Part shown: in pieces, positions 25,601 to 41,145 of the stretch
How the letters are laid out: each line of letters begins with the position of its first letter
How positions within the stretch are numbered: the first letter of the stretch is position 1
DNA from: Streptomyces sp. NBC_01460
Lineage (GTDB): Bacteria > Actinomycetota > Actinomycetes > Streptomycetales > Streptomycetaceae
Direction: 5' to 3'
Length of the DNA stretch: 64,000 nucleotides
NCBI RefSeq assembly: GCF_036227405.1
Contig: NZ_CP109473.1
Coordinates: 8,494,001-8,558,000 of the forward strand
Position numbers and translations under genes: made by a program
Notes under the pieces: model-generated
What the model was told of the DNA's origin: nothing
What the model saw: only the letters and a program-made list of their open reading frames with translations
Databases searched by the model: none

Positions 25601-27149
25601 CATCTGGGGCATGGTGCGGTCGGCCGCCGTCGAGCACCCCGGACGGTTCGTGCTGGCCGACACCGACGGTGACGCCGCCTCTGCCGCGGTCCTGCCGGCC
25701 GCCGTCGCGACCGGCGTGCCCGAACTCGCCCTGCGCGGCGGCACGGTGTACACACCGGGGCTGACGCCGGCCGGCCGGCCGGGGACGACGCCCGCCATCC
25801 CACTGGACCCGGAGGGCACCGTCCTCATCACCGGCGGAACCGGCAGCCTCGGCCGCCTGCTCGCCCGGCACCTGGCCGAGCACCACGGCGCCCGGCACCT
25901 GCTTCTGGTCGGCCGCGGCGGCCGGACACCGGACGCGGAGGGGTACGAGGATCCCGTCGCCCCCGGAGCGCGGGTCAGGGTCGCCGCCTGCGACACCACC
26001 GACCGCGCAGCCCTGGCCGAACTGCTGGCCTCCGTACCGGAAGCCCATCCGCTGACCGCTGTCGTGCACGCCGCGGGCGTCCTGGACGACGGTCTGCTCA
26101 CCGACCTCACGGCCGCGCGCACGGAGACGGTGATGCGGCCCAAGACCGACGCGGCCTGGCACCTGCACGAGCTCACCGGACACCTGGACCTGGACGCCTT
26201 CGTCCTCTTCTCCTCAGCCGCCGGCACCCTGGGAGCGGCGGGCCAGGCCAACTACGCGGCAGGCAACGCCTTCCTCGACGCCCTCGCCGCGCGGCGGCGG
26301 GCGGAGGGGCTGCCCGCGCTGTCGCTGGGCTGGGGTCTGTGGGACACCGGCGACGGCATGGCGGCCGGGCTCGGGGAGGCCGAGATGCGCAGGCTGGCCC
26401 GCGACGGCATCCTGCCACTGCCCACCGACCGGGCGCTGTCCCTGTTCGACCAGGCCCTGACCACCGAGGGCCCGCTGCTGCTGCCGATGCGCGTCCAGGT
26501 CACCGAGGACGCACCGGCCCTCGTCCGTGCGCTGGCACGGACGCCGGCGCCGGCCCGCCGGGCAGCCCGGGCGGTGGAGGCCGCCCCGGAGGCGGCGGAG
26601 CCGTTGTCCCGGCGGTTGGCCGCGCTCGGAGCCGTGGACGGCAGGCGGCTGCTGGCCGACCTGGTCTGCGGCCACGTGGCCGATGTCCTCGGACACGGCT
26701 CCGGCAGTGCCGTCGACCCCGAACGCCCGCTGGGCGACCTCGGTGTGGACTCGCTCGCCGCACTGGAGCTGCGCAACCGCCTCGGCGCCGCGACAGGGCT
26801 GCGGCTGTCCACCACGCTCACCTTCGACTACCCGACGTCCGACGCCCTCGCCGAGCACCTGTTCGAGGAAATGGGCGGGGCCGGGGCCGACGAGGAACTC
26901 GTCGATGTCGAGGCCGAAGTGGTACGCCTGGAGACACTGCTGGGTGCCGCGCTGGACTCCGACGGGCTCGACGACGAGCGGCGCGCCCGGGTGGCCGTGC
27001 GCCTCCGGGCCCTCACCGCCCACTGGGACGGCTCGGGGCAGTGGCGGGAACCCGGAAAGGCCGACGACGCCGGCGAGAAGGGGCTGGAGGCGGCCACGGC
27101 CGACGAGCTCTTCGGCATCCTCGACGACGAACTCGGCAGCTTCGGCTGA
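16608..27149 (+). CDS. PKS2: modules 3 and 4
   Basis: Modular PKS, 3513 residues. The GTG at 16608 is chosen because AGGGAG lies 11 bases upstream and the protein then opens with a coiled-coil docking helix ([20 protein letters not shown]) directly before the KS. Module 3: KS (Cys207), AT (Ser649 in GHSQG, YASH at 750-753: methylmalonyl type), DH (His956, Asp1117), KR (LDD, Tyr1517), ACP Ser1682. Module 4: KS (Cys1915), AT (Ser2363, HAFH 2458: malonyl), DH (His2666, Asp2828), KR (LDD, Tyr3216), ACP Ser3382. Both modules should make double bonds, the first carrying an alpha-methyl. KS4 contains the aberrant-codon tract at 22552-23117. The C-terminal docking region ends in [15 protein letters not shown], the class shared with PKS3 and PKS4. 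Followed by a strong hairpin. Confidence 0.95.
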   Translation: MDTSVEQIVEALREAMLENERLRRHNDRISEAAHEPVAVVAMSCRYPGGVSTPEQLWQLVDAGADAVGDFPADRDWDVDAIYDPDPDAPGRTHVREGGFLHDAPRFDPGFFGISPREAVAMDPQQRLLLETAWEAFERAGIDPHTLRGSRTGIYAGVMYHDYGSWLTDVPEGVEGYLGNGNLGSVASGRVSYTLGLEGPAVTVDTACSSSLVALHLAVQALRTGECGLALAGGVTVMSTPDTFIDFSRQRGLALDGRCKSFAEGADGTGWGEGVGMLLLERLSDARRNGHRVLALVRGTAVNQDGASNGLTAPNGPSQQRVIRAALANARLEPHQVHAVEAHGTGTPLGDPIEAQALMAAYGQDRGEPLWLGSVKSNIGHTQAAAGVAGVIKMVMAMRHGRLPRTLHAERPTSQVDWEAGAVQLLAEPREWPATGEPRRGAVSSFGISGTNAHVIVEAAPDPEPRAEEPVWDRPLPLVLSARDEPGLAAQARRLLDHLATGTDPVPDVAHALATARAALDRRAVVVGADLSAVTAGLTALAESDPASGVVRGTPTGESRIAFVFPGQGSQWAGMAADLLDASPVFAATMADCAEALAPFTDWDLVETVRERRPLERVDVVQPALWAIMVSLAEVWRAHGVRPAAVIGHSQGEIAAACVAGALSLPDGARVVALRSQAIAEALSGRGGMMSVALPESRARELVAAHDGRVSVAAVNGASSVVLSGDADALDALRETIVADGGRAKRLPVDYASHCAHVESIRERLLTDLADVRARASDVPFYSTVTNGVLDTTTLDAGYWYTNLRRSVLFEPTTRSLLDAGYGVFVECSPHPVLLNSIEETAHAADAVVTGLGSLRRDDGGAERLLTSLGEAFVAGVPVDWSPAFAGMPVRPADLPTYAFQRERYWLGRSAAAGDVTAAGLQIAGHPLLGAAVPVAGGGTLFTGRLSLSTTPWLADHAVSGTTLLPGTALVELALSAGHGLGCGHVTELTLQAPLLLPERGAVQLQLHVAPAGDHGLRAVTVHSRPEGTDEAAWALNASGLLAPQTAPPAFDLAAWPPHGAEPVPVDDAYARLAALGYDYGPAFQGLRAAWRRGDETYAEVELPGEEAGFGLHPALFDAALHADGLDAHGQGTARLPFAWTGVSLYAAGATALRVRLRGGDTLSLELADPTGAPVASVEALVSRPVDGRALASPVRADDLYRLDWPLVPVPDAATPAHAVLDGRGAAALAPLPDWVVLPVAGGDDPVASVREATERVLTALKDWLADERTAEARLLVLTGGAVTTGDEGAVDLAGAAVWGLVRAAQGEHPDRIVLVDGAPGTAGSDDGDRIADAVRAAAASGEPQLALRAGTVRVPRLARAVVRGSAAPLDPDGTVLITGGTGVLGAVVARHLATGHGVRRLVLAGRSGTAADDFADLAEQGVQVVVARCDAAEHDELAALLAGVPAAHPLTAVVHLAGVLDDGLVTDQTPERLDAVLRPKADAAWNLHELTRDMDLAAFVLFSSAAGTVDGAGQSGYAAANAFLDALAAHRASLGLPALSLAWGFWEQRTGMTAHLTDTDVERMTRAGVRPLPTEEGLRLLDTALAADEPLLLPIGLDLRALRGADGVPALLRGLVPAPARRAAAARAAGASLADRLAALGPAERDAELMELIRTQVAAVLGHGTDMVLDPRRSFREAGFDSLTAVELRNRLGGAVGLRLPATLVFDHPDADALVRYLRTELLGDAADAPGTAAPETAYAADEPVAIVGMACRYPGGVTTPEELWRLLADGGDGIGDFPDDRGWDLDTLYDPEPGKPGHCSTRSGGFLYDAADFDHDFFGIGPREALAMDPQQRLLLETSWEALERAGIDPHSVRGSRTGVFAGVMYHDYGSRLRDVPEAVRDYLGNGSLGSVVSGRVAYALGLEGPALTVDTACSSSLVALHLAAQALRRGECTLAMAGGVSVMSTVDTFVDFSRQRNLAADGRVKSFAEEADGTALSEGVGVLVLERLSDARRSGHRVLAVVRGSAVNQDGASNGLTAPNGPSQQRVVRQALVSAGVSAAEVDVVEAHGTGTELGDPIEAQALLAVYGRDRSGDRPLWLGSVKSNIGHAQAAAGVAGVMKMVLALGEGVLPRTLGVGVPSRKVEWGAGRVRLLEVERPWVRGERVRRAGVSSFGISGTNAHVILEEAPDDDTGPHTEAGIQAPLLPVVLSGATPGALADQADRLRAVADERITDLVHSLSTGRAALTHRGAVVARDRDELLAGLTALADGATSDTVVRGRPVAGRTAFLFTGQGAQRAGMGRGLYDAHPAFRRALDEVCEALDAHLDRPLREVMWAEPGSDAAGSLDSTLYTQSALFAVETALYRLLESYGIRPDRLAGHSIGELTAAHVAGVWDLADAARLVTARGRLMQALPEGGAMLAVDAAEAEVLPHLGPDLSLAAVNGPRAVVVSGTRAAVEAVAAAFADRRTKRLRVSHAFHSPLMDPMLAEFEKAARELSYAAPTIPVVSDVTGTYATEDELCSPEYWVRHVRETVRFGDAIRALEDDGVRTFLELGPDAVLSAMGAHALADPERSVFVPALRRERDEEVTLAGLVAAAHVRGLPIDWPGAHAGTDARRVDLPTYAFQRQRLWLTDGPGTATDASGLGQSPAGHPMLGAALTLAAADTVALTGRLSLATHPWLADHAVAGVVLVPGSAFVELALQAGDRAGCPHVEELTLERPLVLPRHGSVHLQVTAAAPGTDGRRQLAVHARPEGTDDDWTRHATGVLAPQTAPEPAPVAVWPPEGAVPVEVSGLYGHLAEQGYGYGPLFRCLRAAWRLGDEVFAELALPEADAADGFGLHPALLDSALHAIDLLDGQDPTVMTLPFAWEGVTLHATGATALRLRLTPHGTDHMTLALYDASGAPVAEAASLRIRQVTAEQLNASASAPGDLFSVRWTPAEVTTDGAAAEPRTLTVTLDDASDADLPARARETAVRTLAALQEHLAGPADGTPLVVVTRSAVAVTPDGAPDPAQAVIWGMVRSAAVEHPGRFVLADTDGDAASAAVLPAAVATGVPELALRGGTVYTPGLTPAGRPGTTPAIPLDPEGTVLITGGTGSLGRLLARHLAEHHGARHLLLVGRGGRTPDAEGYEDPVAPGARVRVAACDTTDRAALAELLASVPEAHPLTAVVHAAGVLDDGLLTDLTAARTETVMRPKTDAAWHLHELTGHLDLDAFVLFSSAAGTLGAAGQANYAAGNAFLDALAARRRAEGLPALSLGWGLWDTGDGMAAGLGEAEMRRLARDGILPLPTDRALSLFDQALTTEGPLLLPMRVQVTEDAPALVRALARTPAPARRAARAVEAAPEAAEPLSRRLAALGAVDGRRLLADLVCGHVADVLGHGSGSAVDPERPLGDLGVDSLAALELRNRLGAATGLRLSTTLTFDYPTSDALAEHLFEEMGGAGADEELVDVEAEVVRLETLLGAALDSDGLDDERRARVAVRLRALTAHWDGSGQWREPGKADDAGEKGLEAATADELFGILDDELGSFG
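22552..23117 (+). repeat. KS4 tract, copy A of 566-base repeat with atypical codons
   Basis: The reading frame continues through the KS, but codon choice switches sharply to TTG, GTG, CGG/CGT, GGT and GAT, while the flanking DNA uses C-ending codons. Copy B is at 57421-57986 in KS10. Comparing the two base by base I found one difference (C at 22868, T at 57737). Homology continues to 23140/58009 with two more changes, then stops. Covers the KS from the [15 protein letters not shown] region to [10 protein letters not shown]. Confidence 0.95.
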
Positions 27150-27182
27150 CCCGACGACGACGGGCGGGACGGTGGGACGGGT

Positions 27183-27217
27183 GAGGCCCGGGGCGTGGGA
27201 CAAACGCCCCGGGCCTC
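27183..27217 (+). terminator. Hairpin terminator after PKS2
   Basis: Perfect 14-base-pair stem (arms 27183-27196 and 27204-27217; GAGGCCCGGGGCGT and its complement) with a 7-base loop, 34 bases after the PKS2 stop. GC-rich without a clear T-run, as is usual in Streptomyces. Confidence 0.75.
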
Positions 27218-27339
27218 CCCCGTCTCGTGACCCCTGTTGCTTGACCCGTCTCGTGCCCCCGGCCCGGGTTGCCGGGCCTGCACCGAGGAGCCGCACGGGC
27301 CGCACGGCCGCCGTCGGTGACCTGGCCCGCTCAGCCGAA

Positions 27340-27367
27340 AGGCCCCCTCCGGAGCCTCTGGGGGCTT
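27340..27367 (-). terminator. Hairpin, probable terminator of LAL regulator
   Basis: Eight-base-pair stem with one G-T wobble (arms 27340-27347 and 27360-27367, 12-base loop), about 80 bases beyond the regulator stop. On the minus strand it is followed by TTTCGG. Could also act as a backstop for PKS2 transcripts. Confidence 0.45.
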
Positions 27368-27449
27368 GCGAAGAGGGCCGTGCGGTGCGGTCGGACGCGG
27401 CATTCCGTCGTCACGGGAGCAGGGTGGACCGGGCGAGCAGGGTCGGAGG

Positions 27450-30239
27450 TCAGCCCGCGGAGGAGTGGGTGGCGGCCCAGCGGTCGGACAGTTTCGGGAT
27501 GCGGTGCTCCAGCATCTTCGGCGGCAGCTCGGACCGGCTGGCCACGTTCAGCTTGCGGTAGACCCGGGTGAGGTGCTGTTCCACCGTGCTGATCGTGACA
27601 TGCAGCCGCCCGCTGATCTCGCGGTTGGTGTACCCCAGCGCGGCCAGGCCCGCGACCCGGCACTCCGCGTCGCTCAGGATGGCCGTGCCCTCGGCCTCGG
27701 ACCCCTCGGACTGCCCCGGATCCTCCAGCAGGTGCGCGTCGACCGGCGATTCGACGCTGCACGCCTCCGCCTCACGGGCCGCCTGGCGGGCGACCAGCCG
27801 GGCGCGGGCGTACTCGCCCAGTTCGTAGTGGGCCGCTGACAGATCGGCGTAGGCCTGGGCAAGGGTGTGCTGGTCGCCGCAGAGCTTGAGCAGGTCGATC
27901 GCCTCACGCAGCAGCGAGGCCCTGCGGTGGGGCTTGCTGGTGGCGGCCAGCATCCGCAACGCCATCGCCCGCGCTCGGGAACTGTGACCGCCGGGCAGTC
28001 GCAGCTGCTCCTCGGCGCACTCCCGGGCGGTGCGGGCCTTGCCGATCCGTAGATTCGCCAGGGCCAGGTCGGACCGCCAGGGGATGCCCTTCTGCAGGCT
28101 GGAGTTTCCCTGCCGCATCAGCCGGCTGCACGTCTCGAAGTCGTTGAGCGCGGCGAACGGCCGGTCGGTGACGAGGTAGTGGTGCCCCCGGGCCCGCAGG
28201 TACTGGATCCCGAAGACGGTGCGGAACATCGGCTCGGGCACGTCCCGCTTGAGCACCCGCTCGGCCTCGTCGTAGGCACCCATCGCGGTGTGGGCGAAGA
28301 TCGCCGTCGACATCGGAAGCCCGGCGAGGACTCCCCAGCTCCCGTCGTGCAGGCTGCTCAGCGCGGTGTCGGCCCCTTCGGCCGCCTTCGTCATGTCCCC
28401 GCGCAGCAGCGCGATCTCCGCCCGTACGCTGCCGAGCAACGCCTGCCAGGTGGTCGCCCGGCGCTCCACCGCGGACTCCAGCAGGGCATCGCACGCCTCG
28501 GCGGCGACCGCGGGCCGGTCGGCGTGGGCGATCGCGAGGAGCGCCATCGCCACCAGCTCCAGGTTGAGGTGGTCGAGTTTGCTGCCCTGCAGGGCCTGGG
28601 CCACGGCCGCCGCGGAGTCGTCCGTGGCGACACCGCCGACCAGTATCGCCACCTGCGCGGCCAGTCCGCCGTCACGGACGTCGGGGGCCCGCCGGTGCAG
28701 GTCGCCGCCGGCCGTGCCCTGCGGGCTCCTGGCGGGCAGCCCGACGCCGTAGAACCACTGCCGCACGAACTCGACCTCGACGAGGATCTGCGCGTCACCG
28801 GGGGAGCGCGCGGGCACCAGCGTGGCCACGGTCTCGGCGGCCAGTTCGGTGTCGCCCTGCCACAGCATGTGTCTCATGACGGTGGCGGTGTCGCGCATGT
28901 TCAGCGCACCTTCCAGCGCTGGCCGGCGCAGCGGCTCCAGGTGGGCGCCCGCCGCGGCCGGGTTCACGCGCCACTCCGCCCGGGCCAGGGCGGCCGACAG
29001 GGCGTTGCGCTCCTGCGGGTCGGTGCAGTCGCGCAGCACCAGGTCCAGGTAACTGCTGCACAGCTCCACGTCGTCCGCGGCCAGGGCCTGCTCGGCGGCG
29101 GCACGCAGCACGCCAGGGCCCCACGGGTACGGGACCCGGTCCGCGGCGCGCAGGTGCCGGGCCATGTCACCGGCGGGCGCGCCGCAGCGGTACAGCAGGT
29201 CGGCGATGCGTTCGTGAAGGGTGGTGCGCGCGGGAGCGTCCATGTCGTCGAGCACCGCGGTCGCCGCGGCCGGCAGCCGGAAGATGTGACCGTCGAGCAG
29301 CCCCACGGAGTTGAGAGCCTCGACGGCCTCCTCGACCCCGGTGGGCGAGGTGTCGGCCAGATCGCTCAGGGTGCCGGAGGAGGCGGGTGCGCCGAGGGCG
29401 GCGAGCGTCCGGACCACCCGTAGGTGGCGCGGCTCACCGCGGTGCACGAGCGACAGCACCGCCTGGCGGTAGGCGGTGCCGGCGATGGGCCGGTCGATGT
29501 CGTGGCCGAAGCGGGTGCTGTCGTCCAGCAGGGCGTGCACCAGCAGGGGGTTGCCGGCTGTGGCCCGGTGGAAGGCGCGGCCCACCCCGGCCGGCAGGGC
29601 GGCACCCGACTGCGCGTCGAGGAGTTCGCCGACGCCCCGCTCCGACAGCGGACCGAGACGGGCCCGGCGGTGCGGTCGGCGGATGAGTTCGGCGTGAGCG
29701 GCCGAGCACCGGCCGGTGCCGGAATGGCCGGATGTGGTGCACACCACGAGGACGGGCCGGAAGCGGCTCCTGCCCAGCAGATGGACGACGGCGCACAGGG
29801 ATGCCTCGTCCATGAGGTGGGCGTCGTCCACGGCCACCACCAGGGGGCCGTCGCCCTCCGCGAGCCTCAGCAGCGCCTCTGTGGTGTCCGGCTCCGGACC
29901 TTCGAAGCCCGTTCCGGCTCGGTACTCCGAATGCCGGGAGAATGCCTCTGCGTGTATGCCGACCCGTTGCGTGGGGTTCAACGGAAGGGGCTGCACCTCA
30001 CCGTTGCGCAGTAATTGCCGCAGCAGACTCATCGGCCGGTCTCGCTGGGCAGGGTGCGCCGTGCCGTGGAGTATGCGTGCGCCCGATCTGTCCGGAGCGG
30101 CCAGGAATTCGTGCAGGAGCTGGGTCTTCCCGGAACCGGGGCCGCCCGTGACTATCACCAGCCGCCCGGATCTTCGAGTGCATTCGGTAAACGCCTCGTT
30201 AAGTATGTGTAATTCTTTGGAGCGGTCGAAAAGGCGCAT
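27450..30239 (-). CDS. LuxR-family LAL transcriptional regulator
   Basis: 929 residues, typical size for a large ATP-binding LuxR (LAL/MalT-like) activator. N-terminal ATPase with Walker A GGPGSGKT (32-39) and Walker B LVVAVDDA (133-140), a long helical middle with TPR-like character, and a C-terminal LuxR helix-turn-helix from residue 855 (LSDAECRVAGL...TNREISGRLHVTISTVEQHLTRVYRKL). It is the only pathway-type regulator in the window, and it sits between two PKS transcription units pointing away from the second, so it most likely activates the cluster. The ATG at 30239 is chosen over upstream in-frame starts because AGGGGGG lies six bases before it and the protein then begins at the canonical MRLFDRSKEL. 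Two TTA leucine codons (codons 10 and 76) imply dependence on the bldA tRNA. Confidence 0.93.
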   Translation of the reverse strand: MRLFDRSKELHILNEAFTECTRRSGRLVIVTGGPGSGKTQLLHEFLAAPDRSGARILHGTAHPAQRDRPMSLLRQLLRNGEVQPLPLNPTQRVGIHAEAFSRHSEYRAGTGFEGPEPDTTEALLRLAEGDGPLVVAVDDAHLMDEASLCAVVHLLGRSRFRPVLVVCTTSGHSGTGRCSAAHAELIRRPHRRARLGPLSERGVGELLDAQSGAALPAGVGRAFHRATAGNPLLVHALLDDSTRFGHDIDRPIAGTAYRQAVLSLVHRGEPRHLRVVRTLAALGAPASSGTLSDLADTSPTGVEEAVEALNSVGLLDGHIFRLPAAATAVLDDMDAPARTTLHERIADLLYRCGAPAGDMARHLRAADRVPYPWGPGVLRAAAEQALAADDVELCSSYLDLVLRDCTDPQERNALSAALARAEWRVNPAAAGAHLEPLRRPALEGALNMRDTATVMRHMLWQGDTELAAETVATLVPARSPGDAQILVEVEFVRQWFYGVGLPARSPQGTAGGDLHRRAPDVRDGGLAAQVAILVGGVATDDSAAAVAQALQGSKLDHLNLELVAMALLAIAHADRPAVAAEACDALLESAVERRATTWQALLGSVRAEIALLRGDMTKAAEGADTALSSLHDGSWGVLAGLPMSTAIFAHTAMGAYDEAERVLKRDVPEPMFRTVFGIQYLRARGHHYLVTDRPFAALNDFETCSRLMRQGNSSLQKGIPWRSDLALANLRIGKARTARECAEEQLRLPGGHSSRARAMALRMLAATSKPHRRASLLREAIDLLKLCGDQHTLAQAYADLSAAHYELGEYARARLVARQAAREAEACSVESPVDAHLLEDPGQSEGSEAEGTAILSDAECRVAGLAALGYTNREISGRLHVTISTVEQHLTRVYRKLNVASRSELPPKMLEHRIPKLSDRWAATHSSAG

Positions 30240-30514
30240 GGTGTCCCCCCTGTGTCCAGTAACTCCCATGGATTCGCGCCCATCTGGGATGAAATGCGGC
30301 GATAGGGGACCGGTCCGAGTCCCTTGCTCTGCCCGCGTTCCGCTGCCGAGGGTCGCCACTGCGTCGTTGCGGTGGCGGCCCGTCGGGGCCGCGGTCCAAC
30401 CCTACGACGGTTCCGAATATGAGAGCGGTAGGAAAGTGTCATTCTTTTGTGTGGCGCGATTCGATCGGTTCGGCAATCCTTTCCGGAGGGAAGGAAAAGA
30501 GCTGCTCAATCAAA

Positions 30515-30543
30515 TGAATAGCGAGGCTATAGGTCGTTGTCAA
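30515..30543 (-). promoter_or_regulatory. Candidate promoter of LAL regulator
   Basis: On the minus strand TTGACA (30538-30543) and TATTCA (30515-30520) are separated by exactly 17 bases, near the vegetative consensus. Transcription would start near 30508, giving a leader of about 270 bases before the ATG at 30239. Confidence 0.45.
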
Positions 30544-30553
30544 CGTTGTCAAC
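30536..30553. repeat. Tandem GTTGTCAAC repeat over the -35 region
   Basis: Two perfect, abutting copies of GTTGTCAAC. The first overlaps the -35 element proposed for the regulator and the second lies just upstream of it, so the pair may be an operator. Confidence 0.5.
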
Positions 30554-30564
30554 CAGGCCCTTCC

Positions 30565-30577
30565 GGAAGTTACTTCC
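30565..30577. promoter_or_regulatory. GGAAGTTACTTCC palindrome
   Basis: Perfect 6+1+6 palindrome, 12 bases from the tandem repeat, in the centre of the divergent region. Possible binding site for a dimeric regulator. No family assigned. Confidence 0.35.
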
Positions 30578-30749
30578 CGTTCATGATGCCTGGCGGGACG
30601 GCTTTCCCGGCCGATTGATTTACCGGGAAGTAAAGAAAGGAATCGGGCCGCGACGCGCATGAAACCGGTCACGTTTCCCGCATCGCACCTGCCCGTTCGG
30701 GCACTCCGTCCGACCGCCCCCTGTACCGGCTCACGGGCCCCTGGGGGCC

Positions 30750-30779
30750 GTAGGGGTATCAAGCGCCACCGTCCCCTAC
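30750..30779. promoter_or_regulatory. GTAGGGG / CCCCTAC inverted repeat upstream of PKS3
   Basis: Perfect 7-base half-sites (30750-30756 and 30773-30779) separated by 16 bases, about 100 bases before the PKS3 start. Half-sites resemble the palindrome upstream of PKS1 at 5559. Candidate LAL operator. Confidence 0.35.
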
Positions 30780-30783
30780 CTAG

Positions 30784-30799
30784 CCTCCGTCAACGGAGG
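30784..30799. promoter_or_regulatory. CCTCCGT-CA-ACGGAGG inverted repeat
   Basis: Perfect 7-base arms with a 2-base centre, 80 bases upstream of the PKS3 start and directly beside the previous inverted repeat. Operator or leader hairpin; no way to choose from sequence. Confidence 0.3.
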
Positions 30800-30879
30800 G
30801 GGAAGCGGACCGGGATCCCGTCCGGAGACAGTCCGCAGGACCGAGGCCCCACTTTCGATCCCGATCGGATGGCGCGCTG

Positions 30880-36323
<5,444 letters not shown>

Positions 36324-36324
<1 letters not shown>

Positions 36325-39300
36325 TGGAAGACCCGGCAACGGCCGACAAGCTCCGCGACTACCTGAAGCGGGCCACGACCGAGCTGGAGCGCAGCCGGCG
36401 CCGCGTACGGGAGCTGGAGGAGCAGGACCACGAACCCGTCGCCATCATCGGTATGGGCTGCCGCTACCCCGGCGGGATACGCACCCCCGAGGACCTGTGG
36501 CGCATCGTCGACGAGGGCATCGACGTCGTCTCCGACTTCCCCACCGACCGTGGCTGGGACGTCGACGCCCTCTACGACCCCGAGCCCGGGGCCCCGGGCA
36601 AGTCCTACGTGCGCCACGGCGGTTTCCTGTACGACGCCGCCGAGTGCGACCCCGCCTTCTTCGGCATCAGCCCCAAGGACGCGCCCGGCACCGACCCCCA
36701 GCAGCGCATGCTGCTGGAGGTCACCTGGGAGGCCTTCGAGCGGGCCGGCATCGACCCCACGGCCGTGAAGGGCACGCAGACCGGTGTCTTCGTCGGCCTG
36801 ATGCACCACGACTACCTCGGCGGTACCATCTCCGGCAGCATCGTCTCCGGCCGGATCGCCTACACCCTCGGACTGGAGGGCCCGGCGGTCACGATGGACA
36901 CCGCCTGCTCCTCCTCGCTGGTCGCCCTCCACTCGGCGATCCAGTCGCTGCGCAAGGGCGAGTGCTCCCTCGCGCTGGCGGGCGGGGCCGCCGTCATGGC
37001 CAGCCCCGAGATGTTCGTCGAGTTCAGCGAGCGCCGCGCGCTGTCTCCCGACGGCCGCTGCCACTCCTTCTCCGACGACGCCGCCGGCGCCGCCTGGGCC
37101 GAGGGCGCGGGCATGCTCCTCGTCGAGCGGCTGTCCGACGCCCGCCGCAACGGCCACACGGTGCTCGCCGTCGTCCGCGGCAGCGCCGTCAACCAGGACG
37201 GTGCCTCCAACGGCCTCACCGCGCCCAGCGGACCGGCCCAGGTCCGTGTCATCCGGCAGGCGCTCGCCGACGCCCAGCTGGCCCCGCACCACATCGACGC
37301 GGTGGAGGCCCACGGCACCGGCACCACGCTCGGCGATCCCATCGAGGCCCAGGCCGTCATCGCCGCCTACGGGCAGGACCGCCCCGAGGGCCGGCCGCTG
37401 TGGCTGGGCTCCATCAAGTCCAACATGGGCCACGCCCAGGCGGCCGCCGGAGTCGGCGCCGTCATCAAGATGGTCATGGCCATGCGCCACGGCACTCTCC
37501 CCAGGACGCTGCACGTCGGCACCCCCAGCACCGCTGTCGACTGGAACGCGGGAGACGTCGAACTCCTCACCGAACCCCGCCCCTGGGACGGCGACGGCCG
37601 GCCGCGCCGCGCCGCCGTCTCCTCCTTCGGCATCTCCGGCACCAACGCGCACACCGTCCTGGAGGAGGCCCCGCCCGCAGGGACGGGCGAGAGCACCCCC
37701 GACCGCGCCGAGCTGCCCGTCGTGCCCTGGCTGCTCTCCGGCAAGGGCGCCGACGCCGTGCGGCGGCAGGCGGAACGGCTGCTGGCGGTCGCCGGAGACC
37801 TCGACCCGTACGACGTGGGCCACTCGCTGGCCACCACCCGCTCCCTGTTCAGCCACCGCGCCGCCGTGACCGGCCGTGACCGGGACGAACTGCTGGCGGC
37901 CCTGCGCGAGGTCGCCGCGGGCACCCGCACGCCCGTCGTGGCCCCCGAGCCCGGCCGCCTCGCCGTGCTCTTCTCCGGCCAGGGCTCGCAGCGCCCCGGC
38001 ATGGGCCGCACCCTGCACGCCGCCTTCCCGGTGTTCGCCGCCGCCTTCGACGAGATCTGCGCCGCGTTCGACACTCATCTCGACCGGCCGCTGGCCGACG
38101 TCATGTTCGACGAGGACGCCGACGGCGCCGACGCGCCGCTGCACCGCACCGTCTACACCCAGGCGGCGCTGTTCACCTTCGAGACCGCCCTCTACCGGCT
38201 GCTGGAGCACTGGGGCGTCCGTCCCGACCTCCTCGCCGGACACTCCATCGGCGAGATCGTCGCGGCCCATGTCGCCGGCGTGCTCGACCTGAAGGACGCG
38301 GTCACCCTGGTCGCCGCCAGGGGCCGCCTCATGCAGGACCTGCCGGCCGGGGGAGCGATGGTGTCCCTGCGCGCCACCGAGGCCGACGTCACCGCACTCC
38401 TCACCGGCGGTGTCGACATCGCCGCCGTCAACGGCCCGCGCTCCGTCGTGGTCTCCGGCGACGAGGAGGCCGTCCTCGCCGTCGCCGCCCGGGCCGAGAA
38501 GAGCACCCGGCTGAAGGTCTCGCACGCCTTCCACTCGCACCGCATGGACCCGATGCTCGAATCCTTCCGCGAGGTACTGGCCGGCCTCACCTTCCGCGAG
38601 CCCGCGCTCCCGGTCGTCTCGAACGTCACCGGCCGGATCGCCGACGGCCTGGCCGGCGCCGACTACTGGGTACGGCACGTCCGCGAGGCCGTCCGCTTCC
38701 ACGACGGGGTCACCACGCTCGCCGCCGAGGGTGCCACCCGCTTCCTGGAGATCGGCCCCGACTCGGTGCTCAGCACCATGGCGCAGGACGTGGTCCCCGA
38801 CGCCATCGGCACCCAGCGGCGCGACCGTGCCGAGGACGCCGCCCTCGTCGACGCCCTCTGCCGCCTCCACCTCACCGGCACCGGGCCCGACTGGCGCACG
38901 GTCTTCACCGGCGGCCGCACCGTCGACCTGCCGACGTATCCGTTCCGGCGGGACCGGCACTGGGAGGACGCCCCCATCCTGCAGGCCGAGCGTCAGGCCG
39001 CGGCCGGCTCCGCCGGCGACGCCGGCGACCCGTTCTGGGACCTGGTGCGCGAGCAGGACGTGAGCGCCGTCGCCGCCACCCTCGGTCTCGACGACGAGCG
39101 ATCCGTCGCCGCCGTCGTCCCCGCCCTCGCCACCTGGCACGGGCGGCGGCAGGCGTCCGCCGCGGCGGACGGACTGCGCTACCGCGTCACCTGGGAACCG
39201 CTGGCGCCTTCCGCCACCCCGGTGCTCGGCCAGACCTGGCTGGCCGTCGTCCCCGAGTCCGTCGCCGACGCGCCGTGGGCCACCGGCCTGACCGAGGGAC

Positions 39301-41078
39301 TGGCCGGCCACGGGCTGGACCTCGACACCCTGACCGTGCGGGACACCGCCGACCGCGCCGCTCTGGCCGCCGCACTCACCGGCCGGACCACGGTCGACGG
39401 CATCCTGTACCTGCCCGCCCCAAAGACGCGGCCGGACGCCCTGGCCACCCTCGTCCAGGCACTCGGGGACACCGGCGCCGACGCCCCGCTGTGGTGCGCC
39501 ACCCGGGACGCCGTCGCGCACGGTGCCGGAGCCACCGTCACCGGCTTCGCCCAGGCCGCCCTGTGGGGCCTCGGCCGGGTCGCCGCCCTGGAGCACCCCG
39601 ACCGGTGGGGCGGCCTCGTCGACCTGCCCGCCGAGGCCGGTCCGCGGACCGTGGCCCGCCTCGCCGCGCTGCTCGGCGACGCCGGAGGCGAGGACCAGGT
39701 CGTGATCCGGGAATCCGGCGCCTACGGACGCCGGCTGGAGCGTGCCCCGGCCCGCGCGGGCGCCCCCTGGCAGCCGTCCGGCACCGTGCTGGTCACCGGT
39801 GCCACCGGCGCGGTCGGCGCAGCGGTCGCCCGCCTGCTCGCCGCCGAGGGCGCCGAACACCTGCTGCTCGCCTCCCGCCGCGGTCCGGACGCGCCCGGCG
39901 CCGCCGACCTGGTCCGTGAACTCACCGCCACCGGCACCGGCGTCACCCTGACCGCCTGCGACGTCGCCGACCGGTCGGCACTGGCCGGCCTGCTGGACTC
40001 CGTACCGGCGCAGCAGCCCCTGACGGCCGTCGTGCACCTGGCCGGCGCCCTCGACGACGGCGTCCTGGACGCCCTGGACACAGGCCGGTTCGCCCGCGTC
40101 CTCGGCCCCAAGGCGGACGCCGCCCGTCATCTGCACGAACTGACGGCCGGCCTCGGCCTGTCGGCGTTCGTGCTCTTCTCCTCCCTGACCGCCACCGTCG
40201 GCGGCGCCGGCCAGGCCAACTACGCCGCCGCCAACGCCTACCTGGACGCCCTGGCCGAACACCGCGACGCGGCCGGACTCCCCGCCACCTCCGTCGCCTG
40301 GGGACCCTGGGGCGGCGACGGCATGGCGGCGCACGACACGGTGCGCTCCTCGGCCCGTGCGATGGGCATGTCCCTGCTCGACCCGGACACCGCCCTCACC
40401 GCGCTGCGCCGCGCCCTGGACGGCGGCGACACCACGGTCACCGTCGCCGACGTCGACTGGTCGGTGTTCGCCCCCGCGTTCACCGCGACCCGGCCCAGCC
40501 CGCTCTTCTCCGCACTCCCGGAGGCCCGGCGCACCACCGGGACGGACGGCGCGAACGCGGCTGACGGCTTCGCGGAGAAGCTCGCGGGACTCACCGGAGG
40601 GGAACGCGAGCGCGCCCTGCGGGACCTGGTCTGCGGCCAGGCGGCCACCGTCCTCGGATACGGCGACGCCGGAGCCGTCGAACCGACCAGTGCCTTCCGC
40701 GACCTGGGCTTCGACTCGCTCACCTCGGTCGACCTGCGCAACCGGATCAGCGGCGCCGCCGGGGTGCCGCTGCCGGCCACACTCATCTTCGACTACGCCA
40801 CCCCCGCCGCCCTCGCCACGTACCTGGGCACCGAACTCGCCGGCGCGGGCACCTCCGTGGACGCCGTGGTCGCCGAATTCGAACGGGTCGCCGCCCGGCT
40901 CGGCGACCTCACCGCCGAGGACCTGGAACAGAGCAGGGTCACCACCCGCCTGCAGACCCTGCTCAACGACCTGGACAAAACCCTCGGCCAGGATGCGGCA
41001 GCCGTCACCGGCCGCCTGGAAGAGGCCTCCGCCGACGACGTCTTCGCGTTCATCGACAACGAACTCGGCTCGGCGTGA
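36324..41078 (+). CDS. PKS4: module 6 (ketoreducing only)
   Basis: Single-module PKS, 1584 residues, start ATG sharing one base with the PKS3 stop (a GTG codon directly before it is also possible). N-terminal docking helix ([20 protein letters not shown]), KS (Cys195), AT (Ser641, HAFH 734: malonyl), KR ([10 protein letters not shown] from 1153, LDD B-type, Tyr1300), ACP Ser1465, and a C-terminal docking segment ending [13 protein letters not shown]. There is no DH: the AT-KR linker (~900-1150) lacks the HPLL, HxxxGxxxxP and LLDAALH motifs present in the other reducing modules and has the short KR structural subdomain instead. The module should therefore leave a hydroxyl in the ring, the natural break between two polyene stretches. 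KS6 has [12 protein letters not shown] where its siblings have [12 protein letters not shown]. Confidence 0.94.
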
Positions 41079-41145
41079 CCCCGCACTCCCACGACACCCC
41101 GGCCCGCCCGCGGCCCACCTCTTCGCACAGGAGTGGCGACACCCG

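Larger units (their letters stand above)
27150..27449. other. Intergenic region between convergent PKS2 and LAL regulator
   Basis: Three hundred bases with no credible gene on either strand. It holds two hairpins, one on each side, consistent with termination of the two converging transcripts. Nothing else recognisable. Confidence 0.7.
30240..30879. other. Divergent control region between LAL regulator and PKS3
   Basis: 640 bases without a credible gene, clearly more AT-rich in its centre than the surrounding coding DNA. It contains a good sigma70-like promoter facing the regulator, a tandem 9-base repeat, a 13-base palindrome and, nearer PKS3, two further inverted repeats. A rightward promoter for the PKS3-PKS6 unit must also lie here, but I see no convincing -35/-10 pair for it. 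Confidence 0.7.

Noticed and set aside
38970..39780. Possible degenerate DH in PKS4 (module 6)
   Set aside because: No HPLL, HxxxGxxxxP or DxxxH motif anywhere between AT and KR; region fits the KR structural subdomain, so DH is absent, not broken.
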